This document shows positions 11,864 through 24,226 of a stretch of DNA of 64,000 bases, piece by piece (the stretch's first letter is position 1; the number at the start of each line of letters is the position of its first letter). The stretch is from assembly GCA_023313575.1 (NCBI GenBank), contig JAJTTP010000016.1, positions 828,308 to 892,307 on the forward strand, given 5' to 3'. The translations under genes and the position numbers were made by a program. This DNA comes from Eutypella sp. D-1. Lineage: Eukaryota; Ascomycota; Sordariomycetes; Xylariales; Diatrypaceae. The notes under the pieces are model-generated. The model worked only from the letters and a program-made list of their open reading frames with translations. It did no database searches and was not told where the DNA came from.

Positions 11864-13727
11864 TTAGTACACGTATCTGAAGTTCGGGTTCTCCCTGTCC
11901 GTCAGATCCTCAAAGGCGTGCACCATATCGTCGTCCCTGGCCTCCGCGATACCCGCGGCAGCGAGGGCATCCCGCTTCTTATTCTGGCTCACCAGATACC
12001 AGCGGAAGCCGATGATCACCAGCACGAGCAACCCGTAGCAACCCAGGTGCGTCGCGAACGCCGTGTAGTACTTGGGCGCCTCCCGTCCGAGGAACACCTG
12101 AGGCCCGATCGCGTTGCCCGCCGCCCAGAACAGGAAGTTCGTCGCTACCACCACCGACTTCTTCGTCTGCCCGCCCACGTTCCGCGACATCATCGACAGG
12201 CCCAGCGTCTGCGCCGCCCAGAACGATAGTGTGATGTAGTAGGAGATCAGGAGTCCCACGTGCTGCGCAAACGTCTCGTTTGGGACCGTCATGAGAAGGA
12301 TCGTGCCCACGAAAGACCTGTAATGCTACGGTTAGTAAAATCTGTATATAATGCGCGTATCTGAGAGACCACGGTGTCAACTTACGGGATCATGAAGCCC
12401 AACATGACCAACGTGTTTTGCTGCGTCTTCTTGACCAGCCAAACAGACCCGAGGAGCACGATGATAATGTAGAAGCCGAGCACCATGGCCAGCAGCTGCG
12501 TCTGCAGCACCGTAAAGCCTAGTGACTGCTGGATGATAATGTTGGCGAACGCGCCGAGACCGCTCGTCGGCAGTGTCGTGCAGAACTGGATCGCCGCGTA
12601 GCACCACGTCTGGGGGTCCGTCAGGGCGTCCCACACCTGCTCCTTCTTGAATACCTTGTTCTGGATACCCGTCTGGTTATCGCGGACGCGTTCGATCATG
12701 AGGCGTTTCTGTCGTAGAGTTAGCGGACGTCACCGAGCAGAAGGAGAAGAAGAGAAGAAGAGAAGGAAGCGAACGTACGTCTTCTTCCGTGTAGCACTTG
12801 GCGCGCATCGGCGAGTCTGGCATATACCATGTGACGAAAATCCCGAACAGGACGGAGATGATTCCGTAGGTCAAAAACAGCCACTGCCACGAATACAGGG
12901 GGCCGCTGGTAATCAGACTGAAACAGTACGCCAGGAGACCGCCCACGATCTGCTGCGCGCCGTTCATCATATACCAGTACGTGACCCGAGAATTCTGCTC
13001 CTCGCGCCTGTACCACATGGCCGAGAGCACGACGAACGCCGGCTGGCAAGCCGACTCGAACAGTCCGAGAAGCGTGCGCACCACCAGCAGCCCGGCAAAG
13101 TTCCGGCAGGCGGCATGGCATGCGAGCACTACGCCCCAAGCCGTGATGCTGAATCCCAAGTACTTGCCCACGGGAACCCTCGAGATGATGTAGTTCTGTC
13201 GGGAACAGTAGACGTTAGCTCTTGATCTCAGCCCCAGAGGCATAGTTCTCTTATCTTACCTGCGGGTACTCGACGACCAGGATCGTAATGTAGATACAGG
13301 ACGTCAGCCACGACCAATCCTGCGTCGGCTTGCCATTCTCATCCGCCAGACCGGTCTCTTCTGGCAGTCCCATAATGGCGGCGAACGAGATGGTGCCCTT
13401 GTCGACGGCTTGGATGAAGTAGGTCAGGATCATGACGACGAGGACGCGCTTGTCGATCAGTTTCCGTAGCCGTGTGCTCTCCTCGGGCGTGATTTCGATG
13501 CGCGTGTCGGCCGTATACTTGGCCAGTTCCTTGTCGATCTTGCCATAGTCCGCGTGCCCGTGTCCTTTCCGCGCTTCCTCGATCTCATCGACACTTAGCG
13601 AGCGCACCTCGCCTTTCTCTTCGACAGGCACCCTCTCGACCTCCGCGAACGACTTCTTCGCGGTATCGTCCTGGTGTGGCTGGATGGGTTGGACACTGTC
13701 CGGGTCAGGGACCTCGGTGGACGACAT
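11864..13727 (-). CDS. Dal5/allantoate-permease-type MFS transporter
   Basis: Four exons: 13260-13727, 12779-13195, 12386-12708 and 11864-12317, with introns of 64, 70 and 68 nt and canonical GT-AG ends. The exons total 1662 nt and give 553 aa. A hydrophilic N-terminus of about 95 residues is followed by roughly 12 membrane segments. Family landmarks are VDKGTISFAAIMG in TM1, NYIISRVPVGKYLG after the first loop, RTLLGLFESACQPAF in TM4, and YMPDSPMRAKCYTEEDK in the central loop. These fit the anion:cation symporter (Dal5) family, whose members carry allantoate, nicotinate, biotin, pantothenate or other organic anions. The substrate cannot be read from the sequence. A nicotinate-type role would fit the NAD-synthesis genes 8-10 kb away, but that is only inference. 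Confidence 0.9.
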
Positions 13728-15135
13728 CGTGACTTTGACACTTGACCCTTGACTAGACTACGATCGCTCAAAGAAATTGTAGAGTACCGCCACGATCCAG
13801 TTCAAGACGACCGACCCTACGCGTGTGTAGAAAGACACGGTTTGCAAGAACGACCGAATGCTACAGGAGGGAGTCCGAAGGCTACAAGAAGGAACGAGAT
13901 GTGTTGGCGGTGACGGCTCATGTCAGATTTTTATCCATCCCATGCATTACTAGGAACCTCCTCCTTACCCCTCCCCCCCTGGACGACATCTTGTAGTATT
14001 CCCTGCATTCCCTGTATAATCCCCTGTTGCTACCCCAATGCCACAACCAACAAGTTGGCAACGACATAAACCATGTGCGCCACTCGCCCTCACAACCAAG
14101 CGAGACCCCGAATTCAGCCAGTCAATCATACCTTCAACCCCCTGGGGAAAGGAAAGGCGGCCCCCAGGAAAGGCCACCGCGTGGGTTAGTTAGCACGCCT
14201 ATAGCATGCCTAGTTAGTTCGAAGCTTGACTCTAATCGAGACCAGCCCCGATGGAACACTCCGCTTTCCTGGGGCCGGCGTTGGGGTAATCTGGGGTTTT
14301 CCCCCCAAATCTGGAGAAGGCCCGACAAACCGACTCCAGCCATGGCTCGTTAGTATAATCAGCCATGGCCAGCGTAGCGCGACTAGTAATCAGCGAACGC
14401 TGACCGACTTGGACCGACTGAAGCCCCCTGGCCCTCCGCTTCTCCGACTTTGCCACATTCAAGGTTGTTGATCCCTCGGAGGCAGCTGAACCGAGAGCAC
14501 GCATCTGTAGCGTAGCTATACCGAAGACCAGGACTAATTGTCTGCCAAATTTCTCCGTGGGAGTCTCCCATCCTACCCATCTCGGTCATGCTTTACAGCG
14601 TGTTCGGTCTAGAATTGCAGGCCAAGCGAGCGCAGCAAGGCCCGATCTTCCTAGCCTCGTTCCAACTAAGCGTGCGAATTGCGCGTCAGCGAGCCACGTC
14701 TATGAGACAGTAGCCAAGCGCGTTAGCCTCTACGCAATGATAGCCCGTATACTCGGGGCATCATCCCCTCACCAAACGTGCTAAAAAAATTAATTAAAAA
14801 ATGAGGCTCTGGTCGGTAAAGCCCACCGGGTCCTAGGTATGGCCCGCCCCTCGTCTTCGGGCTGCGTGCCGAACTACACTGCGAACCCGGAATGTCCCCG
14901 CGTCTGTCTCCATATTATTTTGTTCATATGTACTCACAGAGGAAGGTCTCGTGCGGAGTCGCTGAACGTCTTCTCCGCAGCAGCACTATCTATCTGACGG
15001 ATTCGATTCTTTGAAGGTTCCTGACCAAGCAGACGCGCCACCTCGACATCTCATCTTACCGCGAGCCGACCCTCGCTCCTATCGTGGCTCTCACCCCCAT
15101 TTCACTCTCGTTTTCAACCGTTTCTCTCAGACAAC
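13728..15135. promoter_or_regulatory. Divergent intergenic region, MFS / GH105
   Basis: 1.4 kb lies between the head-to-head MFS gene (minus) and GH105 gene (plus), so it must contain both promoters. Short overlapping frames at 13965-14784 on both strands have no domain and are treated as chance. A pyrimidine-rich tract runs up to the GH105 ATG (15105-15135), typical of fungal 5' leaders. No defined operator was identified. Confidence 0.4.
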
Positions 15136-16254
15136 ATGCCGGCAGAGGTCCACGGCATCAAGTCTGGCGATATCCACGCCAAGATCCAATTGTTGATCGA
15201 TGGCCTGGTCAACATCAAGGATCACTCTGGCGAATTCCTCATGACCCTGGAGGATGGGCGCGTCATTGACACGAAGGGATGGAACGACTGGGAGTGGACC
15301 CACGGGATAGGCCTCAACGGAATATGGGCCTACTACTCTATGACTGGCGACGAGAAGTACCTCAAGATAATCGAGGACTGGTTCGCCAATCGGTTTGCCG
15401 CCGGTGGCACGACCAAGAACATCAATACCATGGCGGTATTCCTCACGCTGGCCTACGTCTACGAGAAAACCGGCAACCCGACCTACCTGCCATGGCTTGA
15501 CAGCTGGGCCGAGTGGGCGTACCACGATCTCGAGCGGACTAAGTATGGCGGCATGCAGCACATCACGTACCTCGAGGTGAATGACCAGCAGCTGTGGGAC
15601 GACACCCTCATGATGACCGTCGTGCCTCTGGCTAAGATCGGCAAGCTGCTGAACCGACCGCATTACATAGAGGAGTCTAAGCGACAATTCCTCCTTCACA
15701 TCAAGTACCTCTTCGATACGAAATCGGGCCTCTTCTTCCACGGCTGGACATTCCACGACGGCGGACACAACTTCGCCAATGCTCTCTGGGCGCGCGGCAA
15801 CGCCTGGCTCACGATCGTCATCCCCGAGTACCTCGAGCTTCTTGAGCTGCCCGCGAACGACCCCATACGAACACACCTTCTAGACACCCTCAACGCGCAG
15901 GTCGAGGCATTAAAACCACTACAGGCGCCGTCGGGGTTGTGGCGCACACTCCTCGACCACCCAGAAGAAGAGGGCTCGTATGTGGAAGCAAGCGCCACGG
16001 CCGGGTTCGCCTTTGGCATACTTAAGGCTCAGCGAAAGAAGTACATCGGCAAGGAATACCAGGACGTCGCTCTTAAAGCGATACGCGCCGTCTTAGACAA
16101 CATCGACACGAACGGCGAGCTGCTCAACACGTCGTTCGGCACGGGCATGGGACGGGATCTGCAGCACTATAAAGACATTCCGGTCACCAGCATGCCCTAT
16201 GGACAGGCCATGGCGATCATGGCACTAGTCGAGTTCTTGAGGGTATTCATATAA
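15136..16254 (+). CDS. GH105 unsaturated uronyl hydrolase (YesR/YteR-like)
   Basis: An intronless 372-residue protein, the usual size for GH105. No signal peptide is visible, which suggests an intracellular enzyme. GH105 enzymes remove the 4,5-unsaturated uronic acid that lyases leave at the non-reducing end of pectin (rhamnogalacturonan) or related oligosaccharides. Landmarks of the (alpha/alpha)6 barrel are WNDWEWTHGIGLNGIW, NINTMAVFLTLAYVYEKTG, QLWDDTLMM (the Asp expected to be catalytic), NFANALWARGNAW and the C-terminal MPYGQAMAIMALVEF. The ATG at 15136 follows a pyrimidine-rich leader. It lies head-to-head with the MFS transporter, a common arrangement for sugar-catabolic genes, although that transporter is not a sugar-porter type. 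Confidence 0.92.
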   Translation: MPAEVHGIKSGDIHAKIQLLIDGLVNIKDHSGEFLMTLEDGRVIDTKGWNDWEWTHGIGLNGIWAYYSMTGDEKYLKIIEDWFANRFAAGGTTKNINTMAVFLTLAYVYEKTGNPTYLPWLDSWAEWAYHDLERTKYGGMQHITYLEVNDQQLWDDTLMMTVVPLAKIGKLLNRPHYIEESKRQFLLHIKYLFDTKSGLFFHGWTFHDGGHNFANALWARGNAWLTIVIPEYLELLELPANDPIRTHLLDTLNAQVEALKPLQAPSGLWRTLLDHPEEEGSYVEASATAGFAFGILKAQRKKYIGKEYQDVALKAIRAVLDNIDTNGELLNTSFGTGMGRDLQHYKDIPVTSMPYGQAMAIMALVEFLRVFI

Positions 16255-16831
16255 CGATAGTAAATCAAACCCTATATAGACGTGACGTCGGGACTTTACA
16301 TAGTAGTCCTTAAGGCCAATATGATGTGCGATAACGATAAGCGATAATGCGAGTGGCGTAGTTCGCCTTGTACTATCTGTACTGATTATTACAATTGGGA
16401 GCTCGTCTATGAATGGCGAGCTCGTCTGTGCCGTGCCCTGGCACACATGAGCTGACCACTGAGCGTTCTTGCAAGCCCAGCTGTCTGAGCTCTAAAGTGG
16501 TCGCTCGGAGCGGGGATGAGCGAGACGCTATCTAGCGCCGTCGAATACATTTACGTAGGCTCTACAATCCTAGTATTACTCTAGTGAGGCTTTCTGTCTG
16601 TTGAACGTGTTCTATACCAGTACTGTTAGCGAATCACCACAACTGAATAGTCATAGCCGTCTCACCTTCTCTCTTCATAAGTAGTGCATAGTGGGTCGCT
16701 GGGATGCGACTCGGCCCAGGTGGGATGAGGACAAGACCGTCAAGCAGAGGCATTACTCGAGGCTCAACCTAATCTTGACGAGGCCTTCTCGCGGTCGTAA
16801 AAACACTGAAGACGTGTCAGTCGGGTTCCTA
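16255..16831. other. Intergenic between convergent genes
   Basis: Separates the 3' ends of the GH105 gene (plus) and the methyltransferase gene (minus). It contains a local duplication of GAGCTCGTCT around 16397-16425. No coding frame is supported. Confidence 0.5.
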
Positions 16832-18007
16832 CTAAGTATGTCGGGGACGCTCATACGCTTGGACGTAAGTCTTGATGTTCGGATCGGCAATGTCACGGGC
16901 TACCCGTGCAATCTCCGCATCCGTCTCGGATCGGTGTTGCCCCGTGGCGGATATCTCGGGTGCATGATGATCTGTTCAGGTGGGTGAGCTAGGTCATTCT
17001 CTAGCTCCGATAGAATATTCAAGTAAGGTAAACTCACGAAACCAAGGGAGCACCATGGCCGTTGTAAGCTTCTCTCGGGCCCTCAACTTCTTGTCCTTGG
17101 GCCAGGCGCCGAGAGGGAGTATCTCCGTTCGTTGGGCGACCTTCTCGAATCCTTCGTCATGAAGCCACCCGGGTATCTGCGATGCAGTATCAAATATCGT
17201 CCCCTCTTTACTGGCCATTTCTTGAAATAACCTGGAGAGGTGGGGGGTCACCTCGTCTTCCCCAAACTTGCCGTCGAAGTCGAGTACCCGCCCCCTCACG
17301 TCTGTCACCTCCAGTAAGCCTCCCGGCCTCAGTTTATCGAATGCTTTTGCTAGTAGAGCTGGCCAGTTTCGGATCATCCCGGCCAGGGACCGGACGTGGA
17401 TGAAGTCCACGGAGGTTGGTACTATAGTCCACGGTTCCTCGACATCGGCGACCTCGAACCGAACATTTTGCGGGACTAGCTTGGATTGGATGGGCGCTAT
17501 ATCGATCCCTAGAATTTTGGCCCCGGGATACCTCGCTGCCATCTCGACAACCCAGCGCCCGGTACCCGTGCCGATATCTACGATGAGCTTCGCATCGTGC
17601 GGGACTTTGGTCTGCAGCGAATCAGCAAAATACTATGCAGAAGCAACACTCCTGCGCGTTGAATAGAAACTGGCTGTCGACTTACCGCAGTCAACTCCCC
17701 GTCGAGGCACAACCGTAAAAGCCGATGTAACGAGTCTAACCGACGCTGCTCCGTCTCATCGAACGACAGGAATATATTTCCAGCAGCGTAATAGCGATGA
17801 CCATACGCCAGGGCAAAGTTGCTGGCGGTGGATTCCTGGTCTATCGAGATTTCGGACTCGGTCTCCGCGGAAGTACCAGCTGCCGCGGATTTTCCCTGGA
17901 ATTTTGGTCAGATGACTCCCGGATGGAAAGGCCACCCGAATGGAAAGGGCGCCTGGATGGAAAGAGGAACGTACCTCCGGTTGATTCTCCTGGTCGGCAA
18001 GACTCAT
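16832..18007 (-). CDS. LaeA-like SAM-dependent methyltransferase
   Basis: Four exons: 17975-18007, 17686-17895, 17038-17611 and 16832-16971, with introns of 79, 74 and 66 nt. Phases close to 318 aa, the usual length of this family. Residues 1-35 are acidic and Ser/Thr-rich. A conserved N-terminal block follows (NFALAYGHRYYAAGN, then DETEQRRLDSLHRLLRL). The SAM-binding motif I is VDIGTGTGRW (about residues 92-101), with GAKILGIDI and VRFEVADVEEPW as motifs II-III. Simply reading through the third donor (GTGAGT) would end the protein early at 16994. Splicing there restores the expected C-terminal helix ending DPNIKTYVQAYE. Relatives include the secondary-metabolism regulator LaeA and tailoring methyltransferases. 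The substrate is unknown. Confidence 0.88.
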
Positions 18008-21000
18008 CGTCACCAAGGTGCATGCGTACTCCGGTCGGCTACCCGGGGATGATGATGTCGTAGACGGAAAGCCGAAATGCAGCCCGGTGGTGCGGGCGTT
18101 AGGGAATAAGAAGGATGGCGCGGCGGCGCAGTATCTGATCCGACGTCGGTCTCCTGGTCCGATGTCGATATGTCGATGCCATGAGAGAACATTCCCTATC
18201 CCCTTGGGTTGGATGTGGATGGTGTGAGCGGGCACCGGGAACGGGCGTCGTCTGAGGTTTGATCACTCGGCACGACAGAAATCTGCAATGCAACGGCGCG
18301 AAATTGCAGGATCGGGAGTGCCTATAGAGTGCCCCTCAGCGGATCTCCTGGCAGAACAACACCCTTACATACTCCGATCTAACACGGCGTAGTGGCCCTA
18401 AGCTGTTCGGACGTCATATACGTATGTTGCATGCGTCCGGAGAGAGATGCAACGGGCCACGAGAGTGCCCGGGAGTGGAATCGCGCCATTGCTATGCACC
18501 TCGGTTCCCATCACATATCGGCCGTGCCGTACACATCATGGCGCAGATGATGCGCTGCGAACGGGGATCCAAACATGCAGATAAGGTGGGCCACACGGGC
18601 AATAACAGCGTCGCAATTCCCTAGCGGCCATGCCTTAGAAACGGCTGTGGTTAGCGAGCGCCCAGGCGCCTGTAAAGGCAGTAAGAAAAAGGCGCCCATC
18701 TTGGCCGCACTGCGGGATCGACGGGAAGTGGGTGCAGAAGCAGGGGACTTAGTACCCTACTGGTCAGACTGTAAGTCATGGCGACCCTGCTTGCCTGCCT
18801 TGAAATGCCGTGCAGCGTACACCCAATGCATTCACAGGAAATCAGTGTGAGATTACTGGGCAGGTAATGATTCGGACGTCCATCACCAGGTGGATCGCAT
18901 ACTCTAAAATCTCGGATGCCGCAGTATGCGCTTTACAGTTCTCTTCATCTCTCTACTCTTCATCGCTCTACCGTTCTCTCTATTGCCCTTTGCTCTACCG
19001 TTCTCTCTATTGCCCTTTGCTCTACCGTTCTCTCTATTGCCCTTTGCTCTACCGTTCCTTTGATTGCCCATCACTAACTTAACCTAAGTAGTTAGATTAC
19101 AGGTTTCAAGGCCAGCTAGGATGCTAGGGATATCGGATTGTCCCTCCCGGCTACAGCCGTTGGCCATCAGCCCATCTCTGCAAAGCCCTCCTAGTCCTCG
19201 ACCTCACCGTTGAAATTCGTTTTACTAGTGGATGGATCAGCGGGGAACTCATGTTCTAGGTGATCCACCGCCGGCGGATAATCACAACATTACGGAAAAG
19301 GGCGTGGGCCATTTCGACAATCAATGCGAGCGTGATCCTGAGGCGTGAGCTGCTGGTCAATATATACGGGGAATTACTCTACTGTATCTCGATATTAGGA
19401 TCGGTTTAAAGTGACGCAACAGAACGTACCCGTATCAGTCTCAACTTGTCAACTCACCAACGTTCCGGTCCGGCTGCTTCGTGCTTCGTAGTATCAGTCT
19501 AGAAGATTTTAATCCTTGGAAGTTGTTACATAGAGCCCACGCAACCCTTACTAGCGCAACGGTCTGCCCCGCGCTTATAATTTCGAGGGCTGACTGAGAC
19601 ACCGACGCATCCATGGATGGATTCTGTTTAGTGGGAGGGGTTGTTGTAACCTGCCGAGCATGCAAAAGAAGCCCCGAATCGTTCTTCATCGGGAGAACCC
19701 GCGGTTGCGCGAAATCCAGTCTTAGTTGGGTCCCGTGTTAATTCGGCAGTCTATCCTCATATGTTCACATCCGAACGGCCCGACAGTCCCATGATATGCA
19801 TTCGAAGCTAGGCAGATGCTTTCCCTTATGTAAGTACAGCCATAGGTTCTTCGTTCGAGGTAGCGGTTAGAAGTCGTCGGTTTTGGCAAGCTGCGATAAT
19901 AGGTTCTGGCGCATGTTTTGGTGCGTAAGGTACAGCTCCTGTAGCTAGCCGCTAAAGCCCTAAGCAAAATCTGCTAGTGGCGTATGCACATACCTACCTA
20001 CCTACCTAGGTAAGTACTTATAGGTATTTAGATAGGAGCAACGCGTTGCACTTCACGATACCTGCCAAACACCGAAGACGGTTAGATCTTCATTTGTAGG
20101 TTACATTCACCTGCCCATGGATGCAGTTTGGAATGTTAGTGATAGCCGCACGAAGCCCTTGTTGCAGAATTGTCTACCACGTGCTGGAGAGTGAGCATGG
20201 GTAGGGGGCAAGGGAGGTGGCGTTGATCTGCATAGTAGCATCAACGACAGGCACCCCGGCCGCTGTACGGGCCGTAGACAAAGGCTTACGAGATATGAAG
20301 CCGCAATACTCCTCCCGCACGTATGTCGGTCGACAAGCACCTGGGCTGAGAGCTTGGAGTGTAGACTCGTGGATAATATATAATATCGATATTTTTCTGA
20401 CAGTGGGACATAGGGGCTTTAAATGAAGTACGTCTTGTAACCTGGCAGCTGCCTGGTAAGAAAGGTGTCAGCCGGGGTGTCTACCGGGATGCGCCCTCAC
20501 GAGCCGCGTTCACTTCCCCGCATCACGACAAGACAGCGAGTCTTGTCGTTACGTCAGTACCGATGAGATCGACCTATCCGGGAATGCATGGAAGACTTCT
20601 CCGTCTGTCCGTGCTTCTATGTATCACTAACATACATAGGATACCCTCCTCATACTTCCTAGGGATACGAAGCATGAATCGTGCCCCACTGACACCCGAG
20701 AGGCTTCTGCGGCCCGACCCTAGATGCCTATGGGCTTTTCGACATTCTCATTATGTACTAGTTAGGCTGCCCTGATCCACCGAGCCCTCGATACACGTGC
20801 TGAATATTTTCTGCAGTTAGCATCTCGACTAGATGTGCGTACGGTCTGCCTCGACCCGATCCTATCCTTGGTCGCGGGCCGAGGATATAGCGTGGGTAAG
20901 CGAGTCTCGGCCGAGTGTGTAATCCGAGCAGGGAGTCCGTCTAGTAGCCATTATTAATACACCATCCAGGCTTTCTTCTACTTGTAGTTAATGGTGGGAT

Positions 21001-21738
21001 GGAGATGGGGAGAGGTGTAGATTGTCTGTGCAAGCTTCGGTGAATCGGCTTGTGGCTTGTGTTCGTGATACCACTGTCCTACACAAGTTGAACGTTGTCC
21101 GCTTGAGCAGCTGACCACTTCCCCGTGACAGTGTTCAAGTGGCTGCTCTGACGGCCACAGATAGATCAATGTTCAGTCCCACGTAGAAACCTAGAAGTGG
21201 GTTCGACCAAGGTGATGGTCATAGCATACACTACTATCACACACCGTATGTCCTAAGCTCCTTTGTTAAAAAGCTAGAGCCAGTTGGTATCTTCGAAAGC
21301 AAGCCCGAGCTTCGTCGTCTCCGTAATATAGTTCCAGTCTTTTAGCGTATCCGCCTCCGCCTCCGAGGTTCCGTCATCCGCCTTCCGTCATCCGCTTCCG
21401 TTCCCGCTGCCGAGCATCCCGACGTACATCCTTACTGACATCACGACAACCGTGTCTAAGCGACTGATGTGCTCGTAGATACTCATCATGGGACATAGCT
21501 CCAACGGAAACCAGCTGGGGATCCGGGCAAAATGGCGGTGGGCCCGAGTGTCATCGAGATTCCGAGGATCCCCTATACATGCTACATCATTTATAATCGT
21601 CACAAGGCCCTTAGTCGCTGTGACGTTTCAAAGTATTCCATTATATTGCCCGGTCTTGACAGGCTGTATACATCACTATATCTCACCTTACGATATACAT
21701 CACTGTAGCCCACCTTACGAAAATCTAGACTGATTACC
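18008..21738. other. Gene-free 3.7 kb
   Basis: No domain-bearing frame or splice-consistent gene was found. It contains the 27-bp repeat listed separately, a CTACCTACCTACCTAGG microrepeat at about 19995-20030, and a Cys-triplet-like CCGCCTCCG run near 21350-21400. A minus-strand frame at 19441-19689 has no recognisable domain. Confidence 0.45.
18965..19072. repeat. 27-bp tandem repeat, 4 copies
   Basis: The unit starts GCTCTACCGTTCTCTCTATT and recurs at 18965, 18992, 19019 and 19046, spaced exactly 27 bp. The first three copies are identical and the fourth diverges at its 3' end. It is preceded by degenerate CTCTCTACTCTTCATCG half-copies. Confidence 0.9.
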
Positions 21739-23066
21739 ATGCCTCCATACGCCCGGCGACAGCCCAAGCTAACGGAAGTCCAAACCATCCTTCGAAAATA
21801 TGATATCTCCAAGAAAGGCTTCCTCCCCGCGAGGACTCCGTTAGACCGTCTCCCCGACCCCCTATATCGCCCCTGGGAAGATATCCTGTCACAACTCCCC
21901 GACTTGCTAGAGAGAGGAGAACTGCACCGCTCGGTTGAAAAGCTCGAGATCCTATCGACGCAAGGACTACGTACAGACGACCAGTGGAGACGGGCATATG
22001 TGGTGCTGTCCTTTCTAGCACATGCCTATATATGGGGAGGTGACAAGGCATCAGAAGTGAGAACCCATAAGATAGGCGACCCATGCAGTAATTCTAACCG
22101 TTCTAGATCCTCCCGCCACCAATAACGGTGCCGTATCTCCAAGTTTCGCACCACCTGGATCTGCCACCAGTCGCAACCTACGCGGCGTTGAACCTGTGGA
22201 ACTTCACGACATCCAGCGATGACTTCGCCGACCTGGACAGCCTACGGGCCCTGCATACCTTCAGCGGCACCGAAGACGAGTCCTGGTTCTTCTGCCTCTC
22301 GGTAGCGATGGAGTGTCAGGGAGCGAGAATTATCCCCGTCATGCTCGCCGCCATAGAAGCCATACAATACCACGATTACCAGACCATCACCGACAGTCTA
22401 GAAGAGATGCGGGCGTGTATAGTAGACCTGGGCCAGACGCTGGAGCGCATGCACGAACGCTGCGATCCCATGACGTTCTACGATCGCATCCGTCCGTTCC
22501 TGGCGGGGAGCAAGAATGCCGCACAGATGGGTCTCCCGAATGGGGTGTTCTACGATGAAGGAAGCGGGAAGGGCAGCTGGAGACAGCTCAGAGGCGGGAG
22601 CAATGGCCAGAGTTCCTTGATCCAATTCCTCGACGTCGTCCTAGGTGTTGAACACACCTCGTCCGACGACACGCAGAAAAAAGCCCCGAGTTTTCACGAA
22701 GAGGTCCGCGCCTACATGCCGGAACCGCACCGGGAATTCCTCCGCCACGTAGCGCGGATGGACAGCCTCAGGGACTTTGCCTTGCGTCCCGCCACGTCCG
22801 AGGAAGAGCTGCGGATGCAACGGTCATTCCAGGAGGCCACTGCGGCCCTGGCGGAGTTTCGGGGGAAACATATGCGTATCGTGACGAGGTATATTATAGT
22901 GCCGTCGCGGATACGGCGTGGGGCGAATACCAACGACGCGGTGGAGCGAAACGGCACGACGAAGGAAAATGGCGTGATCACTGGGACGGGAGGGACAGAC
23001 TTGATACCGTTTCTGAAGCAGACACGAGAAGAGACGCTGGTGGCTGGCAGGATCAGTGCTTCGTGA
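21739..23066 (+). CDS. Indoleamine 2,3-dioxygenase
   Basis: Two exons, 21739-22056 and 22107-23066, with a 50-nt GTGAGA...CTAG intron in phase 0, giving 425 aa. The enzyme opens the indole ring of tryptophan to N-formylkynurenine using heme, the first step of the kynurenine route to NAD (fungal Bna2-type). Landmarks are ESWFFCLSVAMECQG, FYDRIRPFLAGS, the proximal heme ligand His at about residue 361 in FRGKHMRIVTRYIIVP, and the C-terminal signature GGTDLIPFLKQTREETL. All expected parts are present, so it looks functional. It faces the quinolinate phosphoribosyltransferase gene tail to tail across 184 bp. Filamentous fungi often have several IDO paralogues, so this may be an extra, specialised copy. 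Confidence 0.95.
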
Positions 23067-23250
23067 ATAGTTGTCTAGATACATATGTCCTTAAGTAACA
23101 ATTGAGTTATGGCTCACGAATACATATTGATGTAACATTACTATGGAAGCACGGAAGGGCGTGAAGCTAGATAGAAGACTGTATGTGGATAATTAACGCT
23201 GAGTGAGGCAAACACTAAGAACAGTAGGCAACGAACACTTCGTCTATGAG

Positions 23251-24226
23251 CTACGTCGCCTGCCCCTGTTCAATCTTGAGTGAGAAGTCGACATGCGGAG
23301 TCCCTTGGTGGATCGAGCTGGTCGATATAATATCGATATCTGGGTTGGCGTCAGCAAATATGATTCACGGAAAGACTCTTGAGCCAGTGTGACCTACCAT
23401 TGTTGGCGTAATCGAAGACGTTGTCCTCTCGCAGGCCGCCGCTGACCTCGATGAGGAAGTTGTGCTTTCCCGCCCACCTCTCCCGCAGGCTCTTGGCGGC
23501 GATCTTAACGCCCTCGCCTGTGAAGTTGTCCAACATGACGACATCGGCCCCCGCGGCAATCGCCTCGTCGGCCTCTGCTTCACTCTGCACCTCCACCTCC
23601 ACCTTGAGGGCGAACCCGCCGACCATCTTGGCAGTCTTGACGGCCTCCGTGATGCTCCCGCGGCTCCAGATGTGGTTGTCCTTCAGCATGATCATGCTAC
23701 TCAGGTCCATACGGTGCGTGTCCGCGCCACCCACCAACATGCCATACTTCTCGACGATACGAAACCCCGGGGTGGTCTTCCGCGTGCCGGCAAGAATGCC
23801 CTCGTAGCCCGCGCTCCGCAGACTCAACAGCAAGTTCCGGCTGACGGTCGCGATCCCCGAGCATCGCGCGAGCAGGTTCAGTCCTACCCTCTCGGCCAAC
23901 AGAAGACCACGCGCCGGGCCCGTCACCGTCGCCACTTTCGTCTTGCCGGAGCCGTCTTTGGGCCGGTTGATGTAGCTCCCCTCCACGGCATGCCACTCGA
24001 CGGTACACCCGCATTGCTTGAAGACCTCATCGAAGAACGGAATGCCCGCTATGATTCCTGCGCTCTTTCCCCATAACGTGGCGGTCCGAGCGGGCTCGCC
24101 TACCACGAATCCCGCATAGTCGTAGGACGGCGTGTCCTCGGCGAGCCAGGCGGAAACCTGGTTCTTCCAGCTAGGCGGTAGCAGATGCTCCAGAGAGCCG
24201 TGGTGAATCGGCTGGTCGTTATGCAT
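23251..24226 (-). CDS. Nicotinate-nucleotide pyrophosphorylase (quinolinate phosphoribosyltransferase)
   Basis: Two exons, 23398-24226 and 23251-23339, with a 58-nt intron in phase 1, giving 305 aa. It converts quinolinate and PRPP to nicotinate mononucleotide, CO2 and PPi, the last step of de novo NAD entry (Bna6/NadC family). Landmarks are GLNLLARCSGIAT, ILAGTRKTTPGFR, the HRMDLSSMIMLKDNH block that binds quinolinate and PRPP, VEVEVQS, VVMLDNF and LIEVSGGL. Without splicing the frame would end in an unrelated tail; the spliced C-terminus (DIISTSSIHQGTPHVDFSLKI) restores the conserved final strand. The gene is convergent with the dioxygenase that starts the same pathway. Confidence 0.95.

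Noticed and set aside
19441..19689. An N-terminal fragment of an NLR-like protein on the minus strand
   Set aside because: The hydrophobic pattern is only superficially similar and nothing downstream supports a NACHT or NB-ARC domain.
23462..24076. Plus-strand 204-codon frame over the phosphoribosyltransferase gene
   Set aside because: Antisense shadow of a conserved enzyme with no domain of its own.
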